Source of the DNA: JABDMH01 sp965223025
Lineage (GTDB): Bacteria; Bacteroidota; Bacteroidia; Chitinophagales; Saprospiraceae
Reading direction: 5' to 3'
NCBI GenBank assembly: GCA_965223025.1
Contig: CBDCVP010000022.1
Coordinates: 2,170,001 to 2,234,000, forward strand
DNA length: 64,000 nucleotides
Positions 8,993 through 18,190 of the stretch are shown piece after piece. Position 1 is the stretch's first letter. The number at the start of each line of letters is the position of its first letter. The notes below the pieces were generated by a model that saw nothing but the letters and a program-made list of their open reading frames with translations, was not told the DNA's origin and made no database searches. Made by a program: the position numbers and the translations under genes.

Positions 8993-10174
8993 TCAGATTT
9001 GATCGAGCACCTTATGTAGGCGGTCACAGGCATCGGCAATATTTTCTTCACTAATGATTAGTGGAGGCGCTATTCTGATGGAAGTGGCATCGTACAAGAA
9101 CCAATCGAAGAGCAAACCTTGCTCCAGCCCCTTGCTTACAGCCAGTTTTAGCTTATGTTCATCCTCAAGTTGGAGCGCAAACCAAAGACCGCACTGTCTG
9201 ATTTCTTGTATCTGTGGATGCGGCAAAAGGTCCATGAACAGCTCACTCTTTCGTGGCACAGCTGAGATCAAACTGCCTTCTGAAAGAACCTCAATGGCTG
9301 CCAAGGCAGCAGCGCAGTTGACGGGATGACCTCCAAAAGTAGTGATGTGTCCCAGTACTGGATCATCTGCCAGCTGGTCCATATGTGCTTTCGCAGCCAC
9401 AAAAGCACCGATAGGCATCCCACCACCCAGTCCTTTTGCCAGCAATAAAATATCGGGCACGATGTGATAAGCTTCAAACGCAAAAAGAAATCCAGTACGA
9501 CCCATTGCTGCCTGGATCTCATCAAGGATCAGCAATGCACCAACCTGATTGCAACGGTCAGCCACCTTGCTAAGGTATTCATCCTGTGGTACTTGTAGAC
9601 CTATTTCACCCTGGACTGTCTCGATGATGACGGCAGCTGTCCGCTCATTGATCAGACCAAGATCCTCGAGATGATTGAATCTGATAAATCGCACATTGGG
9701 CAAAAGAGGCCTAAAGGGCATCGTAAAATAAGGTTCACTTTGCAAGCTCATGCTGCCGTGGGTACTGCCATGGTAGGCCCTAGTGCAGGCGATCAGGTTA
9801 TGTCGTCCCGTCACCTTCTTTGCTAATTTGATGGCACCTTCTACTGCCTCTGTGCCGCTGTTTACAAAGTAGGTGCTGTCGAGGGGTTCTGGTAACAAAG
9901 TTGCCAGTCTCCGAGCCAACAAAACTTGGGGAGACAGCACAAACTCTCCGTAGACCATGGTATGCATATACTTCTCAGCCTGGTTCTTGACCGCCTCTAC
10001 CACCGCAGGGTGTGTGTGTCCAAGTGCGCTCACACCAATGCCAGCAATTAGATCCATGATGCTCCTTCCATCAGCTGTATACAAGTACATACCATGAGCA
10101 TGCACGATCTCCTCCAGCATTGGGCTGGGACTTGTCTGGGCGACATGGTTGAGAAATAGAGACCTGAGGTTCAC
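8993..10174 (-). CDS. Class III PLP-dependent aminotransferase (acetylornithine/ornithine type)
   Basis: The product has 393 residues, the usual length for ArgD/RocD-like enzymes. Visible landmarks are the phosphate-binding NSGTEAVEGAIKLAKK, the Asp motif LLILDEIQAAMGRTG and the PLP-Lys motif LLAKGLGGGMPIGA. The family moves amino groups between omega-amino acids and 2-oxoglutarate. The exact substrate (acetylornithine, ornithine, 4-aminobutyrate or other) cannot be read from sequence alone, and no arginine-pathway gene is adjacent. It lies 15 bases downstream of the metallopeptidase gene and is likely co-transcribed with it. Confidence 0.88.
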   Translation of the reverse strand: MNLRSLFLNHVAQTSPSPMLEEIVHAHGMYLYTADGRSIMDLIAGIGVSALGHTHPAVVEAVKNQAEKYMHTMVYGEFVLSPQVLLARRLATLLPEPLDSTYFVNSGTEAVEGAIKLAKKVTGRHNLIACTRAYHGSTHGSMSLQSEPYFTMPFRPLLPNVRFIRFNHLEDLGLINERTAAVIIETVQGEIGLQVPQDEYLSKVADRCNQVGALLILDEIQAAMGRTGFLFAFEAYHIVPDILLLAKGLGGGMPIGAFVAAKAHMDQLADDPVLGHITTFGGHPVNCAAALAAIEVLSEGSLISAVPRKSELFMDLLPHPQIQEIRQCGLWFALQLEDEHKLKLAVSKGLEQGLLFDWFLYDATSIRIAPPLIISEENIADACDRLHKVLDQI

Positions 10175-10189
10175 AGTGAGATTGATGTG

Positions 10190-10909
10190 TCAGAAATATA
10201 GTTCATTGCCGTGCTTCCTGAGCCAGCGTGTCTTGGCTTTATAGTTTGGCATAGCCTGACCTACCAAATGCCAGAAATCTTTGGAGTGATTGTGATGTCT
10301 CAGGTGCGCCAACTCATGAATGATGACATAGTCTACCACCGACTCTGGTGCCAGAAAGAGCCTAGTACTGAAGGTGAGATTACCATGATGACTGCAACTA
10401 CCCCAGTTGCTTTTATTGTATTTAAACGACAATCCCTCGACCACAAATTGAAAGTGCTCGTCGTTGATGGCCATAATTTTCCTCAAGAAATCAAGATGGA
10501 AAGCACCGGCGAGGATCTTGCTTATCAGATTTGGCAGGGTTTCTTTTCTAATGTCCTCATCCCAGTCCTTAGGACATTTGATCTCGATCACGTTACCCTT
10601 GGTCTTGCCTCTGGCAATCCGGCGATTATCCTCTGCGATATCTAACCGGTAGTCTCCAAACAAGGTCTGGTAGATCTTGCCATGGAAAGGTGACTTAATA
10701 AAAAACCGATTGAATATTTGTGGTTCGGATCGATACTTTTGCTGGATCCAATCTACGGCCCATGTGATGGGATCACCAGGCTGTTCTATTGATTTCACCA
10801 GCGGTATCCTTAAATTTACGGAGCGTTGCGCCAGTGCAATACGCCAATTGTCCCGGGGTTCTCGATAGATGATGAGTGGGACTTTGCCCGCTTCCAACTC
10901 CACATCCAT
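10190..10909 (-). CDS. YgjP/SprT-like zinc metallopeptidase (DUF45)
   Basis: The zinc motif is HELAHLRHHNHSKDFW, with the first two His and the Glu of HExxH and a third downstream ligand in the usual DUF45 spacing; it is preceded by WGSCS, the family hallmark. These cytosolic M48-like proteins have poorly known substrates. The open frame extends to 10975, but ATG 10909 places the N terminus at the conserved beginning of the domain (VELEAGKVPLIIYRE), while the longer form adds an AT-rich stretch that looks like promoter; ATG 10948 is also possible. It overlaps nothing and precedes the aminotransferase. Confidence 0.82.
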   Translation of the reverse strand: MDVELEAGKVPLIIYREPRDNWRIALAQRSVNLRIPLVKSIEQPGDPITWAVDWIQQKYRSEPQIFNRFFIKSPFHGKIYQTLFGDYRLDIAEDNRRIARGKTKGNVIEIKCPKDWDEDIRKETLPNLISKILAGAFHLDFLRKIMAINDEHFQFVVEGLSFKYNKSNWGSCSHHGNLTFSTRLFLAPESVVDYVIIHELAHLRHHNHSKDFWHLVGQAMPNYKAKTRWLRKHGNELYF

Positions 10910-11048
10910 TTTAGTGATTTCTCTAGTACCCCTTCTTCGATGCAACATGGCGTAAAAATATAAAATGATCATCAAGTGATCGGATTTCTAAGCGCCCATC
11001 GCCACACGGACTGTCGAGAAAATCAATGCGAAATCTTTACCTTGAGGC

Positions 11049-12533
11049 ATGCATGATTACGGTCTTTTTTCATTGCTTCCACCGTTGGTCGCTATTGTAC
11101 TGGCGATTTGGACCAAACAGGTCTATGTATCACTCATATTTGGCTTGTTTTTGGGATGGACCATCATAAATGAAGGCAATGTCTTACTTGGCTTTTTGGA
11201 TACCCTATATGCTATGGTTGATGTGTTTGTGGATCCGGCTAACACGCGTACCATCATGTTTAGTGCTCTGATCGGTGCTGTGATTGTATTTATTCAGCGC
11301 AGTGGAGGCGTAGAGGGCTTCATCCGCTGGCTGACCAATATTTTGCAGAAACTAGAGGCTTCGGGAAAACGAGATCGTCGTACCTGGGTGCAGCTGATGG
11401 CCTGGTTGACGGGGGTCCTAATTTTTGTAGAATCCAGCATCTCAGTACTCACGGTCGGTTCACTTTTTCGACCCATTTTTGACCGGATGCAGATATCCAG
11501 GGAGAAACTTGCTTACATCGCTGATTCAAGCAGTGCACCCACCTGTATACTGATCCCCTTCAATGGCTGGGGTGCACTTATTATGGGCTTACTTCTTACT
11601 CAAGGATTTGACAATCCCTTTCAAATCATGATGTACTCGGTAGTTTATAATTTTTATCCACTGGTGACTTTGCTGCTAGTGCTCGTGGTCATTATTACAG
11701 CTTGGGACCACCCTATGATGCGCAAGGCTGAGATGCGTACCAAGCAGGGACAAGAGCTCTGGCCTGATGCCCAGCCGATGGTCTCAGAAGAGATTACGGA
11801 AGTACAGATGAAAGCAGGCATTCGACCCAGAGCCATAAACATGACTTTACCCCTTCTGGTCATGGTGGTGATGATGCCGGTGATGCTGATCTACACCGGT
11901 TGGAATGCGGCCGCAGAAGGAATGCCCGATGGCAGCTGGGGTGCACAGGCCTTTCATGCACTGGGTCAAGGGTCCGGCTCCACAGCAGTGCTGGTGGGTG
12001 TGGTGGTGGCCATCTTGTTTTCAATGCTGCTCTATAGCTGGCAGAGCATCTTCAATCTGAAGGAACAAGTTGATTTGGTGTTCAAAGGAATATCGGGATT
12101 GATGCCAATAGCGCTGCTTTTACTTTTTGCCTTTGCCATCGGTAGTGTGTGCAAGGAGCTCCAGACTGGTGAGTATTTGGCTGAAGTAGCTAGACAATGG
12201 CTTTCCCCCAAATTGGTCCCGATGGTCATCTTTCTAATGAGTGCCTTCATCGCATTTTCTACCGGTACCTCTTGGGGTACCTTCGCCATTATGATTGCCA
12301 TCGCGGTGCCTATGGCTCGGCAGATGGATGTGAATGAGATCATCACCATCGCTGCCGCATTGGGCGGTGGTGTCTTTGGTGACCACTGCTCTCCAATCAG
12401 TGATACAACGATCTTATCTTCGATGGCTGCGGCCACAGATCATATTGATCATGTCAAGACGCAGATCCCGTATGCACTGCTCGCAGGCCTCATCAGTGCG
12501 GTCATGTACCTGGTGCTCGGAATCATGACGTAA
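11049..12533 (+). CDS. nhaC: NhaC-family Na+/H+ antiporter
   Basis: The 494-residue protein is strongly hydrophobic throughout, with about a dozen membrane segments. The signature GGGVFGDHCSPISDTTILSS near residue 440, followed by MAAATDHIDHVKTQ, is typical of the NhaC/Na_H_antiporter family. Such carriers exchange sodium for protons, or in relatives move malate, lactate or amino acids. It starts at ATG 11049, 73 bases from the first codon option of the divergent peptidase gene, so the two share a control region. A GNAT gene follows after 31 bases. Confidence 0.88.
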   Translation: MHDYGLFSLLPPLVAIVLAIWTKQVYVSLIFGLFLGWTIINEGNVLLGFLDTLYAMVDVFVDPANTRTIMFSALIGAVIVFIQRSGGVEGFIRWLTNILQKLEASGKRDRRTWVQLMAWLTGVLIFVESSISVLTVGSLFRPIFDRMQISREKLAYIADSSSAPTCILIPFNGWGALIMGLLLTQGFDNPFQIMMYSVVYNFYPLVTLLLVLVVIITAWDHPMMRKAEMRTKQGQELWPDAQPMVSEEITEVQMKAGIRPRAINMTLPLLVMVVMMPVMLIYTGWNAAAEGMPDGSWGAQAFHALGQGSGSTAVLVGVVVAILFSMLLYSWQSIFNLKEQVDLVFKGISGLMPIALLLLFAFAIGSVCKELQTGEYLAEVARQWLSPKLVPMVIFLMSAFIAFSTGTSWGTFAIMIAIAVPMARQMDVNEIITIAAALGGGVFGDHCSPISDTTILSSMAAATDHIDHVKTQIPYALLAGLISAVMYLVLGIMT

Positions 12534-12564
12534 AATGCAGATCTTGCCAAGATAAAAATGACTG

Positions 12565-13029
12565 ATGCATATGAACATTAGAAGAGTGCTGATCGATGAT
12601 CTTGACCAACTGGTACTGCTATTTGATGCCTACAGGGTTTGGTATCGCAAGCAGTCTGATAGAGAGGGTGCCTTACGTTTTCTCCAAGCTCGAGTGTCAA
12701 GGGATGAGTCCATCATCTACGGAGCCTTTACGCCAGGAGATGAGATGGTGGGGTTTACGCAGCTCTACCCGCTCTTTTCATCCACACGAATGGCAAGGAT
12801 CTGGCTCCTGAACGACCTGTACATTATGGCAGCCTACCGAGGTCTGGGTTTGTCCAAACAACTGATTGACCGTGCAAAAGAATTAGCAGTAGAAACCGGG
12901 GCGCAGGGTATAGCACTGGAGACGGAAGTGTCAAATGAAATCGGAAACGCGCTTTATCCCAGGATGGACTTTGTACTTGAAGAAGGTTTCAATCACTACG
13001 GGTTTTGGACCAATACTTCATCAGGATAA
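12565..13029 (+). CDS. GNAT-family N-acetyltransferase
   Basis: The product has 154 residues with a single GNAT fold. The acetyl-CoA-binding motif A is visible as LNDLYIMAAYRGLGLSKQLIDRAKELA, shown here as DLYIMAAYRGLGLSK, and a C-terminal strand block GFNHYGFW. The acceptor is unknown. It follows nhaC by 31 bases, so co-transcription is plausible. A second in-frame ATG two codons downstream (12571) could also be the start. Confidence 0.85.
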   Translation: MHMNIRRVLIDDLDQLVLLFDAYRVWYRKQSDREGALRFLQARVSRDESIIYGAFTPGDEMVGFTQLYPLFSSTRMARIWLLNDLYIMAAYRGLGLSKQLIDRAKELAVETGAQGIALETEVSNEIGNALYPRMDFVLEEGFNHYGFWTNTSSG

Positions 13030-13034
13030 ACCCA

Positions 13035-13202
13035 TCATTGCCCTGATCTGGCAATACTGTGATCCACAGATTCCAGAGTTCTGACCATGCCTTGCAAATT
13101 CACCTTGGGGTCTGACTGCTTATCGGAATATAGAAAGTGATGACGGGTACGAACACTAGTATCCATGTGTACCTGCCATTCGCGCCTTGACGGTGTTCTC
13201 AT
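13035..13202 (-). CDS. Possible small hypothetical protein (55 aa)
   Basis: An ATG-started frame of 55 codons lies alone between the GNAT gene and xerD. It starts MRTPSRREWQVHMDTS and ends HSIARSGQ; it is basic and hydrophilic with no signal or membrane segment. Its start is 42 bases from the xerD start, which would make a normal divergent pair. There is no family that I recognise. The main support is that it fills an otherwise empty stretch, so it may be chance. Confidence 0.25.
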   Translation of the reverse strand: MRTPSRREWQVHMDTSVRTRHHFLYSDKQSDPKVNLQGMVRTLESVDHSIARSGQ

Positions 13203-13219
13203 TTTATATATTACCTTTA
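13187..13219 (+). promoter_or_regulatory. Putative Bacteroidota-type promoter of xerD
   Basis: A TTGA at 13187-13190 and TACCTTTA at 13212-13219 resemble the TTTG and TAnnTTTG elements of primary-sigma promoters in this phylum, with about 21 bases between them. The start codon is 24 bases further on. One base departs from the -7 consensus. Confidence 0.3.
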
Positions 13220-13243
13220 TATCTCATATAAAAGGGATCAATT

Positions 13244-14149
13244 TTGCTCTGGAGTTCAGCAATCAGTGGTTTCAAGCAATATCTTTTGCTTGAGCGAGGT
13301 ATGGCGGCACCTTCCATAGAAGCCTATGTCAACGATGTACAGAAGCTGGCAGACTTCTTGCTAGATGCGAGTCCGACCACCATGCCCAACCAGGTATCAT
13401 CGGCACAGTTGGAGGCATTTTTAGTTTATCTGAATGAATTGGCATTGGGTCGACGTACTCAGGCACGCATCCTATCGGGTGTTCGTGCTTTCTATCGATA
13501 TCTGATCATCGAGGATGAGATCGATACCGATCCTACCTCTCTCATCGAGGGACCCAAGACTCACCAGAAAGTACCGGAAGTGCTTTCACTGAGTGAAATC
13601 GAACAAATGATGGCCACCCTTGATCTCAGTCATCCTCAGGGTACGCGAAATCGAGCTGTTTTAGAGACTTTATATGCCTGTGGATTGCGAGTCAGCGAAC
13701 TGATCCAACTAAAGATCTCAGGCCTCTTTTTGGACGTGGGTTTTGTCAAGGTGATCGGTAAAAACAATAAAGAACGGTTGGTACCCATTGGGGCTTCTGC
13801 CATCAAGCACATTCAGCTGTATCTGCAAGCAGATCGGAATAAGTTGGAGATCTCGCCTGCACATTCAGATGTCGTGTTCCTCAGTCGTCGAGGTAAACCA
13901 CTGAGTAGGGTGATGATTTTCAATATTGTCAAGGAGGCATCCAAAAATGCAGGTATTGAAAAGACGGTCAGCCCGCATACTTTCCGTCATTCATTTGCTA
14001 CCCATCTGGTCGAAGGTGGTGCGGACCTACGAGCGGTGCAAGAGATGCTGGGCCATGAGTCCATTGTGACCACCGAGATCTACACACACCTTGATATTCA
14101 CTATCTACGGGAGACGATCATGAGCTATCATCCTTTAAATAAATCTTAA
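13244..14149 (+). CDS. xerD: Tyrosine recombinase XerD-like
   Basis: The 301-residue protein has an N-terminal SAM-like DNA-binding domain (GMAAPSIEAYVNDVQKLADF) and a C-terminal catalytic domain with all expected residues: Arg in ACGLRVSELI, Lys in GKNNKERLVPI, HTFRH, GH in MLGHESIVTTEIYTH and the Tyr nucleophile in it. It acts at dif to resolve chromosome dimers. The start is TTG at 13244; the nearest upstream in-frame stop is at 13229-13231 and no ATG fits. XerC is a possible alternative name. No mobile element surrounds it, so it is more likely the housekeeping enzyme. Confidence 0.9.
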   Translation: MLWSSAISGFKQYLLLERGMAAPSIEAYVNDVQKLADFLLDASPTTMPNQVSSAQLEAFLVYLNELALGRRTQARILSGVRAFYRYLIIEDEIDTDPTSLIEGPKTHQKVPEVLSLSEIEQMMATLDLSHPQGTRNRAVLETLYACGLRVSELIQLKISGLFLDVGFVKVIGKNNKERLVPIGASAIKHIQLYLQADRNKLEISPAHSDVVFLSRRGKPLSRVMIFNIVKEASKNAGIEKTVSPHTFRHSFATHLVEGGADLRAVQEMLGHESIVTTEIYTHLDIHYLRETIMSYHPLNKS

Positions 14150-14185
14150 GCTTGGAGTTGTAAGTTATTGGATAAATTTGCGATC

Positions 14186-15784
14186 ATGCGATGCCGCCAG
14201 CTAATATTGTTGTGGACCATGGTCATAGTCTCCTGGCATTGTGCCGTCAAAGGAGGCCAACTGGAAGGTGGCGAAAGAGATGAAACACCTCCAGTCATTA
14301 TCCAGGAGAAAAGTACACCCAATTTTCAAACCCATTTTAGCGAGCGGACGATCATCCTCAACATGGACGAATGGGTAAAGTTGGAGAAAGCATATACCCA
14401 AGTACTCATTTCACCTCCTTTGGAGAAACGTCCGGATATCAATGTAAAAGGTCGGGGTGTGGTCATTGAGTTTCACGATGAAGAAGTACTGCGTGAAAAT
14501 GCTACCTACTCCATTAATTTTGGGGAATCCATCCAAGACATCACCGAGAGTAATCCACTGAAGAACTTTTCCTTTGTCTTTTCCACCGGCGATGCCATTG
14601 ATTCACTGCGGATGACCGGCATCATCCTAGATGCATACACAGGAGAGCCAGTGGAAAATGCCCTGATTATGGTGTATGAGGAACATGGGGATTCGATCGT
14701 TTTTCAAGAAAAACCTTTTTACGCTGCTAGATCCGAAGAAGACGGATCTTATCAGATTGGCAATATGAAAGCTGGCAGTTTTAAGGTCGTGGCGGTGATG
14801 GACGAAAATTTAAACTATCTGTACGATCCCGCGGCAGAGTCGATTGCCTTCTTGGGGGAGCCTATCCAGCCCACCGAAAATGGGTTGCCCCCGGTTGAGT
14901 TGATGATGTCAAAGGAAAAAGAACAGCTTTATCTGGCGAAGAAAGATACCAGTGGCTGGAATCTTGGCATTTTTACCTACAATAGACCACCTGAGCACCT
15001 GAAGGTTGAGATCGCAGGGGATAGCACATTTCATAACCTCCTCGATCAGGACCTCTACATCTGGTATCATGCAGAGCAGTCACAGACCTGGGCAGTCTAT
15101 CTTGAGGATACTTTGCTCAATAAGATAGATACCATATCCCTACGATGGGACGCACCTCCAGCACCAACACCTCATCTCGAGGAGAAATCCAGGATTAAGA
15201 ATACTGGTCATCCTCGTGATCCCTTTACCATATGTTTTGACATGCCCATCACTTCTTTCGATACCTCAAGGATCATCACTATTGGAGGAGAGCGTGATAC
15301 GGTACAGCCGGATATTGCCATAATAGATAGCTTGCCACTTTGCTTGATCTTTGAGCATGCTTGGTCGCCAGATAGCCTCTACCAGATTACGCTTTTTCCA
15401 GGAGCATTGACCGACATCTACGGACTGACCAATGACACCATTGCCGTGCGGTATCCAATCGGCAATACTGAGCGCTTTGGCAATATCGAATTACTGATAG
15501 ATAGCCTTTCACCGGATCAAGCCTACTTGATCGAGCTCATGCTCAAGGATAAGGCTGAGGTGGCCTTACAGGTGGCAGATCAAAAGAGCCTTAAACGGAC
15601 CATCTCCAAATTAAAACCTGGTGAATACGAGTTGAGAATCACGGAAGACAAAAATCAGAACGGGCGTTGGGACCCGGCCGCCTATCTGGAAGGTCAACAA
15701 CCGGAACTGACAATTAAGGCCACCATTGAAAAATTGAGAGCAAATTGGGATGTTGAAGCAAAGTATATATGGAAGGGAAAATGA
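14186..15784 (+). CDS. Ig-like (Big_5 type) lipoprotein upstream of lptB
   Basis: The 532-residue product has a hydrophobic leader and a Cys in VSWHCAVKGG at about residue 19, in the place where relatives have a lipobox; the preceding WH is unusual for signal peptidase II. The following GGERDETPPVI and NFGESIQDITESNPLKNF correspond to the bacterial Ig-like domain found near the start of this Bacteroidota family, which has further beta-rich domains. Function is unknown; the location is probably the outer membrane. ATG 14186 was chosen over TTG 14168. It overlaps lptB by ATGA, so the two are coupled. Confidence 0.8.
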   Translation: MRCRQLILLWTMVIVSWHCAVKGGQLEGGERDETPPVIIQEKSTPNFQTHFSERTIILNMDEWVKLEKAYTQVLISPPLEKRPDINVKGRGVVIEFHDEEVLRENATYSINFGESIQDITESNPLKNFSFVFSTGDAIDSLRMTGIILDAYTGEPVENALIMVYEEHGDSIVFQEKPFYAARSEEDGSYQIGNMKAGSFKVVAVMDENLNYLYDPAAESIAFLGEPIQPTENGLPPVELMMSKEKEQLYLAKKDTSGWNLGIFTYNRPPEHLKVEIAGDSTFHNLLDQDLYIWYHAEQSQTWAVYLEDTLLNKIDTISLRWDAPPAPTPHLEEKSRIKNTGHPRDPFTICFDMPITSFDTSRIITIGGERDTVQPDIAIIDSLPLCLIFEHAWSPDSLYQITLFPGALTDIYGLTNDTIAVRYPIGNTERFGNIELLIDSLSPDQAYLIELMLKDKAEVALQVADQKSLKRTISKLKPGEYELRITEDKNQNGRWDPAAYLEGQQPELTIKATIEKLRANWDVEAKYIWKGK

Positions 15785-16518
15785 AACTGAAAGGAGTAGA
15801 TTTATCCAAGAAGTACGGTCGACGCACGGTCGTTTCGGAAGTTAGCTTGGATGTGAATCAGGGCGAGATCGTGGGTTTGCTGGGTCCAAATGGTGCGGGC
15901 AAAACGACTACCTTTTATATGATGGTGGGCTTTATTAAACCCAACGGAGGCAACGTGTATTTGGACGAAGACGAAATTACAACGCTTCCCATGTACAAAC
16001 GGGCTCAACGCGGCATAGGGTACCTCCCTCAGGAGCCAAGTGTTTTCAGAAAGTTAAGTGTGGAAGATAATATCATGGCTATCCTAGAGATGATGGATCT
16101 TACCAGGCAGGAACAAAAGGAAAAACGCGATTCACTTCTCGAGGAATTTGGTCTGGAGAAAGTCCGTAAGAGTATGGGTGACACGCTATCTGGGGGAGAA
16201 CGAAGGCGGACAGAAATAGCCAGATCACTGGCTTCTGATCCCAAATTTATTCTGCTGGATGAGCCTTTTGCAGGGATTGATCCCATCGCAGTGGAAGATA
16301 TACAAAGCATTGTCTCCAAGCTGAGGACTAAGAATATTGGCATCCTGATTACAGATCATAATGTGCAAGAGACCTTGTCCATTACGGATCGAGCGTACCT
16401 CATGTTTGAAGGAAAAATATTGCGCGATGGTACCGCTGAACAATTGGCAGCAGATCCACTCGTGAGAAAGGTATATCTGGGACAAAATTTTGAGCTCAAG
16501 CGCAAACAGCTCGACTAG
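15781..16518 (+). CDS. lptB: LPS export ABC transporter ATPase LptB
   Basis: The 245-residue ATPase shows Walker A LLGPNGAGKTTTFYM, Q-loop YLPQEPSVFRKL, signature LSGGERRRTEIARSLA, Walker B FILLDEPFAGIDPIAV and the H-loop ITDHNVQET. The Asp-Pro-Ile-Ala-Val-Glu-Asp stretch after Walker B is typical of LptB. It powers transfer of lipopolysaccharide from the inner membrane through LptFGC. The ATG at 15781 overlaps the preceding stop by four bases; an upstream ATG at 15769 is less likely. LptF/G/C are not in the window. Confidence 0.93.
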   Translation: MKLKGVDLSKKYGRRTVVSEVSLDVNQGEIVGLLGPNGAGKTTTFYMMVGFIKPNGGNVYLDEDEITTLPMYKRAQRGIGYLPQEPSVFRKLSVEDNIMAILEMMDLTRQEQKEKRDSLLEEFGLEKVRKSMGDTLSGGERRRTEIARSLASDPKFILLDEPFAGIDPIAVEDIQSIVSKLRTKNIGILITDHNVQETLSITDRAYLMFEGKILRDGTAEQLAADPLVRKVYLGQNFELKRKQLD

Positions 16519-16636
16519 CGATTATTGTGATAATTCTAGCTGACAAGTGAGCCTACTGATAAAAGGGATTATTTAAAAGATGTTCAAACTAAAATCGGAA
16601 GATACCCATTAAATAAGGGACTGTCGGATAATAAAT

Positions 16637-17701
16637 TCACCATTTAGTCATCATTTTCATTTCTGCCGGCACACGTTTGTCCATATGCCTAAACCAGAGT
16701 GGTGGTATCAATGCCAGCAGTATAGAACCCGGATATCCTGTCGGCAATTGTGGGCTTTCTTCGATGTGATCTAGTACTTGGTATTTCTTGGAAGCCTTAT
16801 AATGATGATCCGCATGCCTGGTCAATTCGTACAAGAAGATCCTTCCTAAATCATGGTTGGAGTTCCATGAATGTTGCATGCCTACCTTCTCAAATTGACC
16901 AGATGATCTCCTTCTTCTCAGCAATCCATAGTGCTCTATATAATTGATAGATTCTAGTTGAAGGAAGGCAATGATCGCTATGATGATCGAAAATAGTAAT
17001 CCCTTCCAGTCGAATAGCAGGTAGATGACAGTCATGTAGGCTATCTGGAAAATCAGAAATTGAATCATCTGATTTTGGATATTGCTGTGAGAGACACCTA
17101 GTTTGTGAAGCCTATCTTTTTCAATATTCCAAGCACTGAGCAAACCTCCCAGGATGCTGCGTACCCAAAACTGATAAAGTGATTCTCCCAGCAGGGCTGT
17201 AGCGGGATCATAGGGAGTAGCTACATATCGATGGTGTCCGCGATTATGCTCAATCCGAAAGTGTTGATAATAGGCCGTAATTAGTAGACAGGTGGATAGA
17301 AACTTATCCACCGTGCTGCGTCGATGCCCAAGTTCATGAGCCACGTTGATCCCAGTAGCTCCTACGAAAATACCGACACCGAGAGTCATGCCTATCAGTT
17401 CAAAAACAGCCAGTGATTGAGTGCTTATTGTGTAGAGATAGTAATATATCAGTCCATAGATGATGGGTAGATTGAGATAAAGCAGTAAGTCAAAAAACCA
17501 CTCTTGGCTGCGTGTGGCTACATGCTCTTTTGCAGTATTACCCCCATTGCCCTTAGTCAGCAGTTCTAAGATCGGGATGATGGCAAAGGCCAATATGATG
17601 GAACTATACGTGAGGATACCTGAGGATGACACAGATAAGTATGCCGATGCTGGACCGAGATAGGCCAGCGTGTATTTCGCATCTTGCCAGGTCATATTCA
17701 C
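16637..17701 (-). CDS. Alkane 1-monooxygenase-like membrane di-iron hydroxylase
   Basis: The 354-residue protein has several membrane segments and the eight-His pattern of the AlkB family: HELGHR, EHNRGHHRYVATP, the signature NYIEHYGLLRRR and a final RHADHHY. AlkB-like enzymes hydroxylate the terminal carbon of alkanes or fatty acyl chains using a di-iron centre and rubredoxin; no rubredoxin gene is near. Homologues are widespread in marine Bacteroidota, where some act on lipids rather than alkanes, so the substrate is open. It converges on lptB with a 118-base gap in which I see no gene. Confidence 0.85.
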   Translation of the reverse strand: MNMTWQDAKYTLAYLGPASAYLSVSSSGILTYSSIILAFAIIPILELLTKGNGGNTAKEHVATRSQEWFFDLLLYLNLPIIYGLIYYYLYTISTQSLAVFELIGMTLGVGIFVGATGINVAHELGHRRSTVDKFLSTCLLITAYYQHFRIEHNRGHHRYVATPYDPATALLGESLYQFWVRSILGGLLSAWNIEKDRLHKLGVSHSNIQNQMIQFLIFQIAYMTVIYLLFDWKGLLFSIIIAIIAFLQLESINYIEHYGLLRRRRSSGQFEKVGMQHSWNSNHDLGRIFLYELTRHADHHYKASKKYQVLDHIEESPQLPTGYPGSILLALIPPLWFRHMDKRVPAEMKMMTKW

Positions 17702-17860
17702 GATATTGGTTGTATGTAGTAAATTACAATTATCTCCGCACTAAGGACAGGTCTGCAGCACTTTAGTCAACACTCTGTCACCAGCATACTGAATGACAAG
17801 TGCTAGGGCATGCCTATATTTGCATGCAGAGATCGGGTAGATCCAGAAAAACTTAGGAGC

Positions 17861-18184
17861 ATGATCATGACCACGACAGACTTTATCACCGGATATGATA
17901 TCGTAGAAGTACTGGATGTAGCTCGTGGTAGCACAGTACGTGCACGGCACATCGGTCGTGACATTACGGCAGTATTTAAAAGTGTGGTTGGGGGTGAGAT
18001 ACGCGCCTACACAGAGCTGATGGCGGATGCCCGTGAAGATGCCATCGACCGGATGGTCTCCGACGCTGCGAGACTTGGGGCAGATGCCATCATCAATGTG
18101 CGTTTTATGACCTCTATGGTCATGCAGGGCTCGTCCGAGATTTTGGCATATGGCACAGCTGTCCGTCTGACAGAAAGAAAATAG
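17861..18184 (+). CDS. YbjQ/UPF0145-family protein
   Basis: The 107-residue protein matches the YbjQ family: opening TGYDIVEVLDVARGSTVRA, the centre GGEIRAYTELMADAREDA and the closing ADAIINVRFMTSMVMQGSSE. The family forms a small pentameric fold annotated as a putative heavy-metal-binding domain; its role is not established. ATG 17861 (or 17867) was chosen because the frame upstream to 17810 lacks family similarity. It ends 6 bases before the GTG of smpB, so both are probably in one transcript. Confidence 0.85.
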   Translation: MIMTTTDFITGYDIVEVLDVARGSTVRARHIGRDITAVFKSVVGGEIRAYTELMADAREDAIDRMVSDAARLGADAIINVRFMTSMVMQGSSEILAYGTAVRLTERK

Positions 18185-18190
18185 CGCACT

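Noticed and set aside
10211..10645. Plus-strand frame of 144 codons
   Set aside because: Antisense to the metallopeptidase gene that carries a clear HExxH motif.
13244..14149. Tyrosine recombinase as integrase of a mobile island
   Set aside because: No attachment-site repeats or phage genes surround it, and its motifs and length fit the housekeeping XerC/D type. The Rhs island is 12 kb away.
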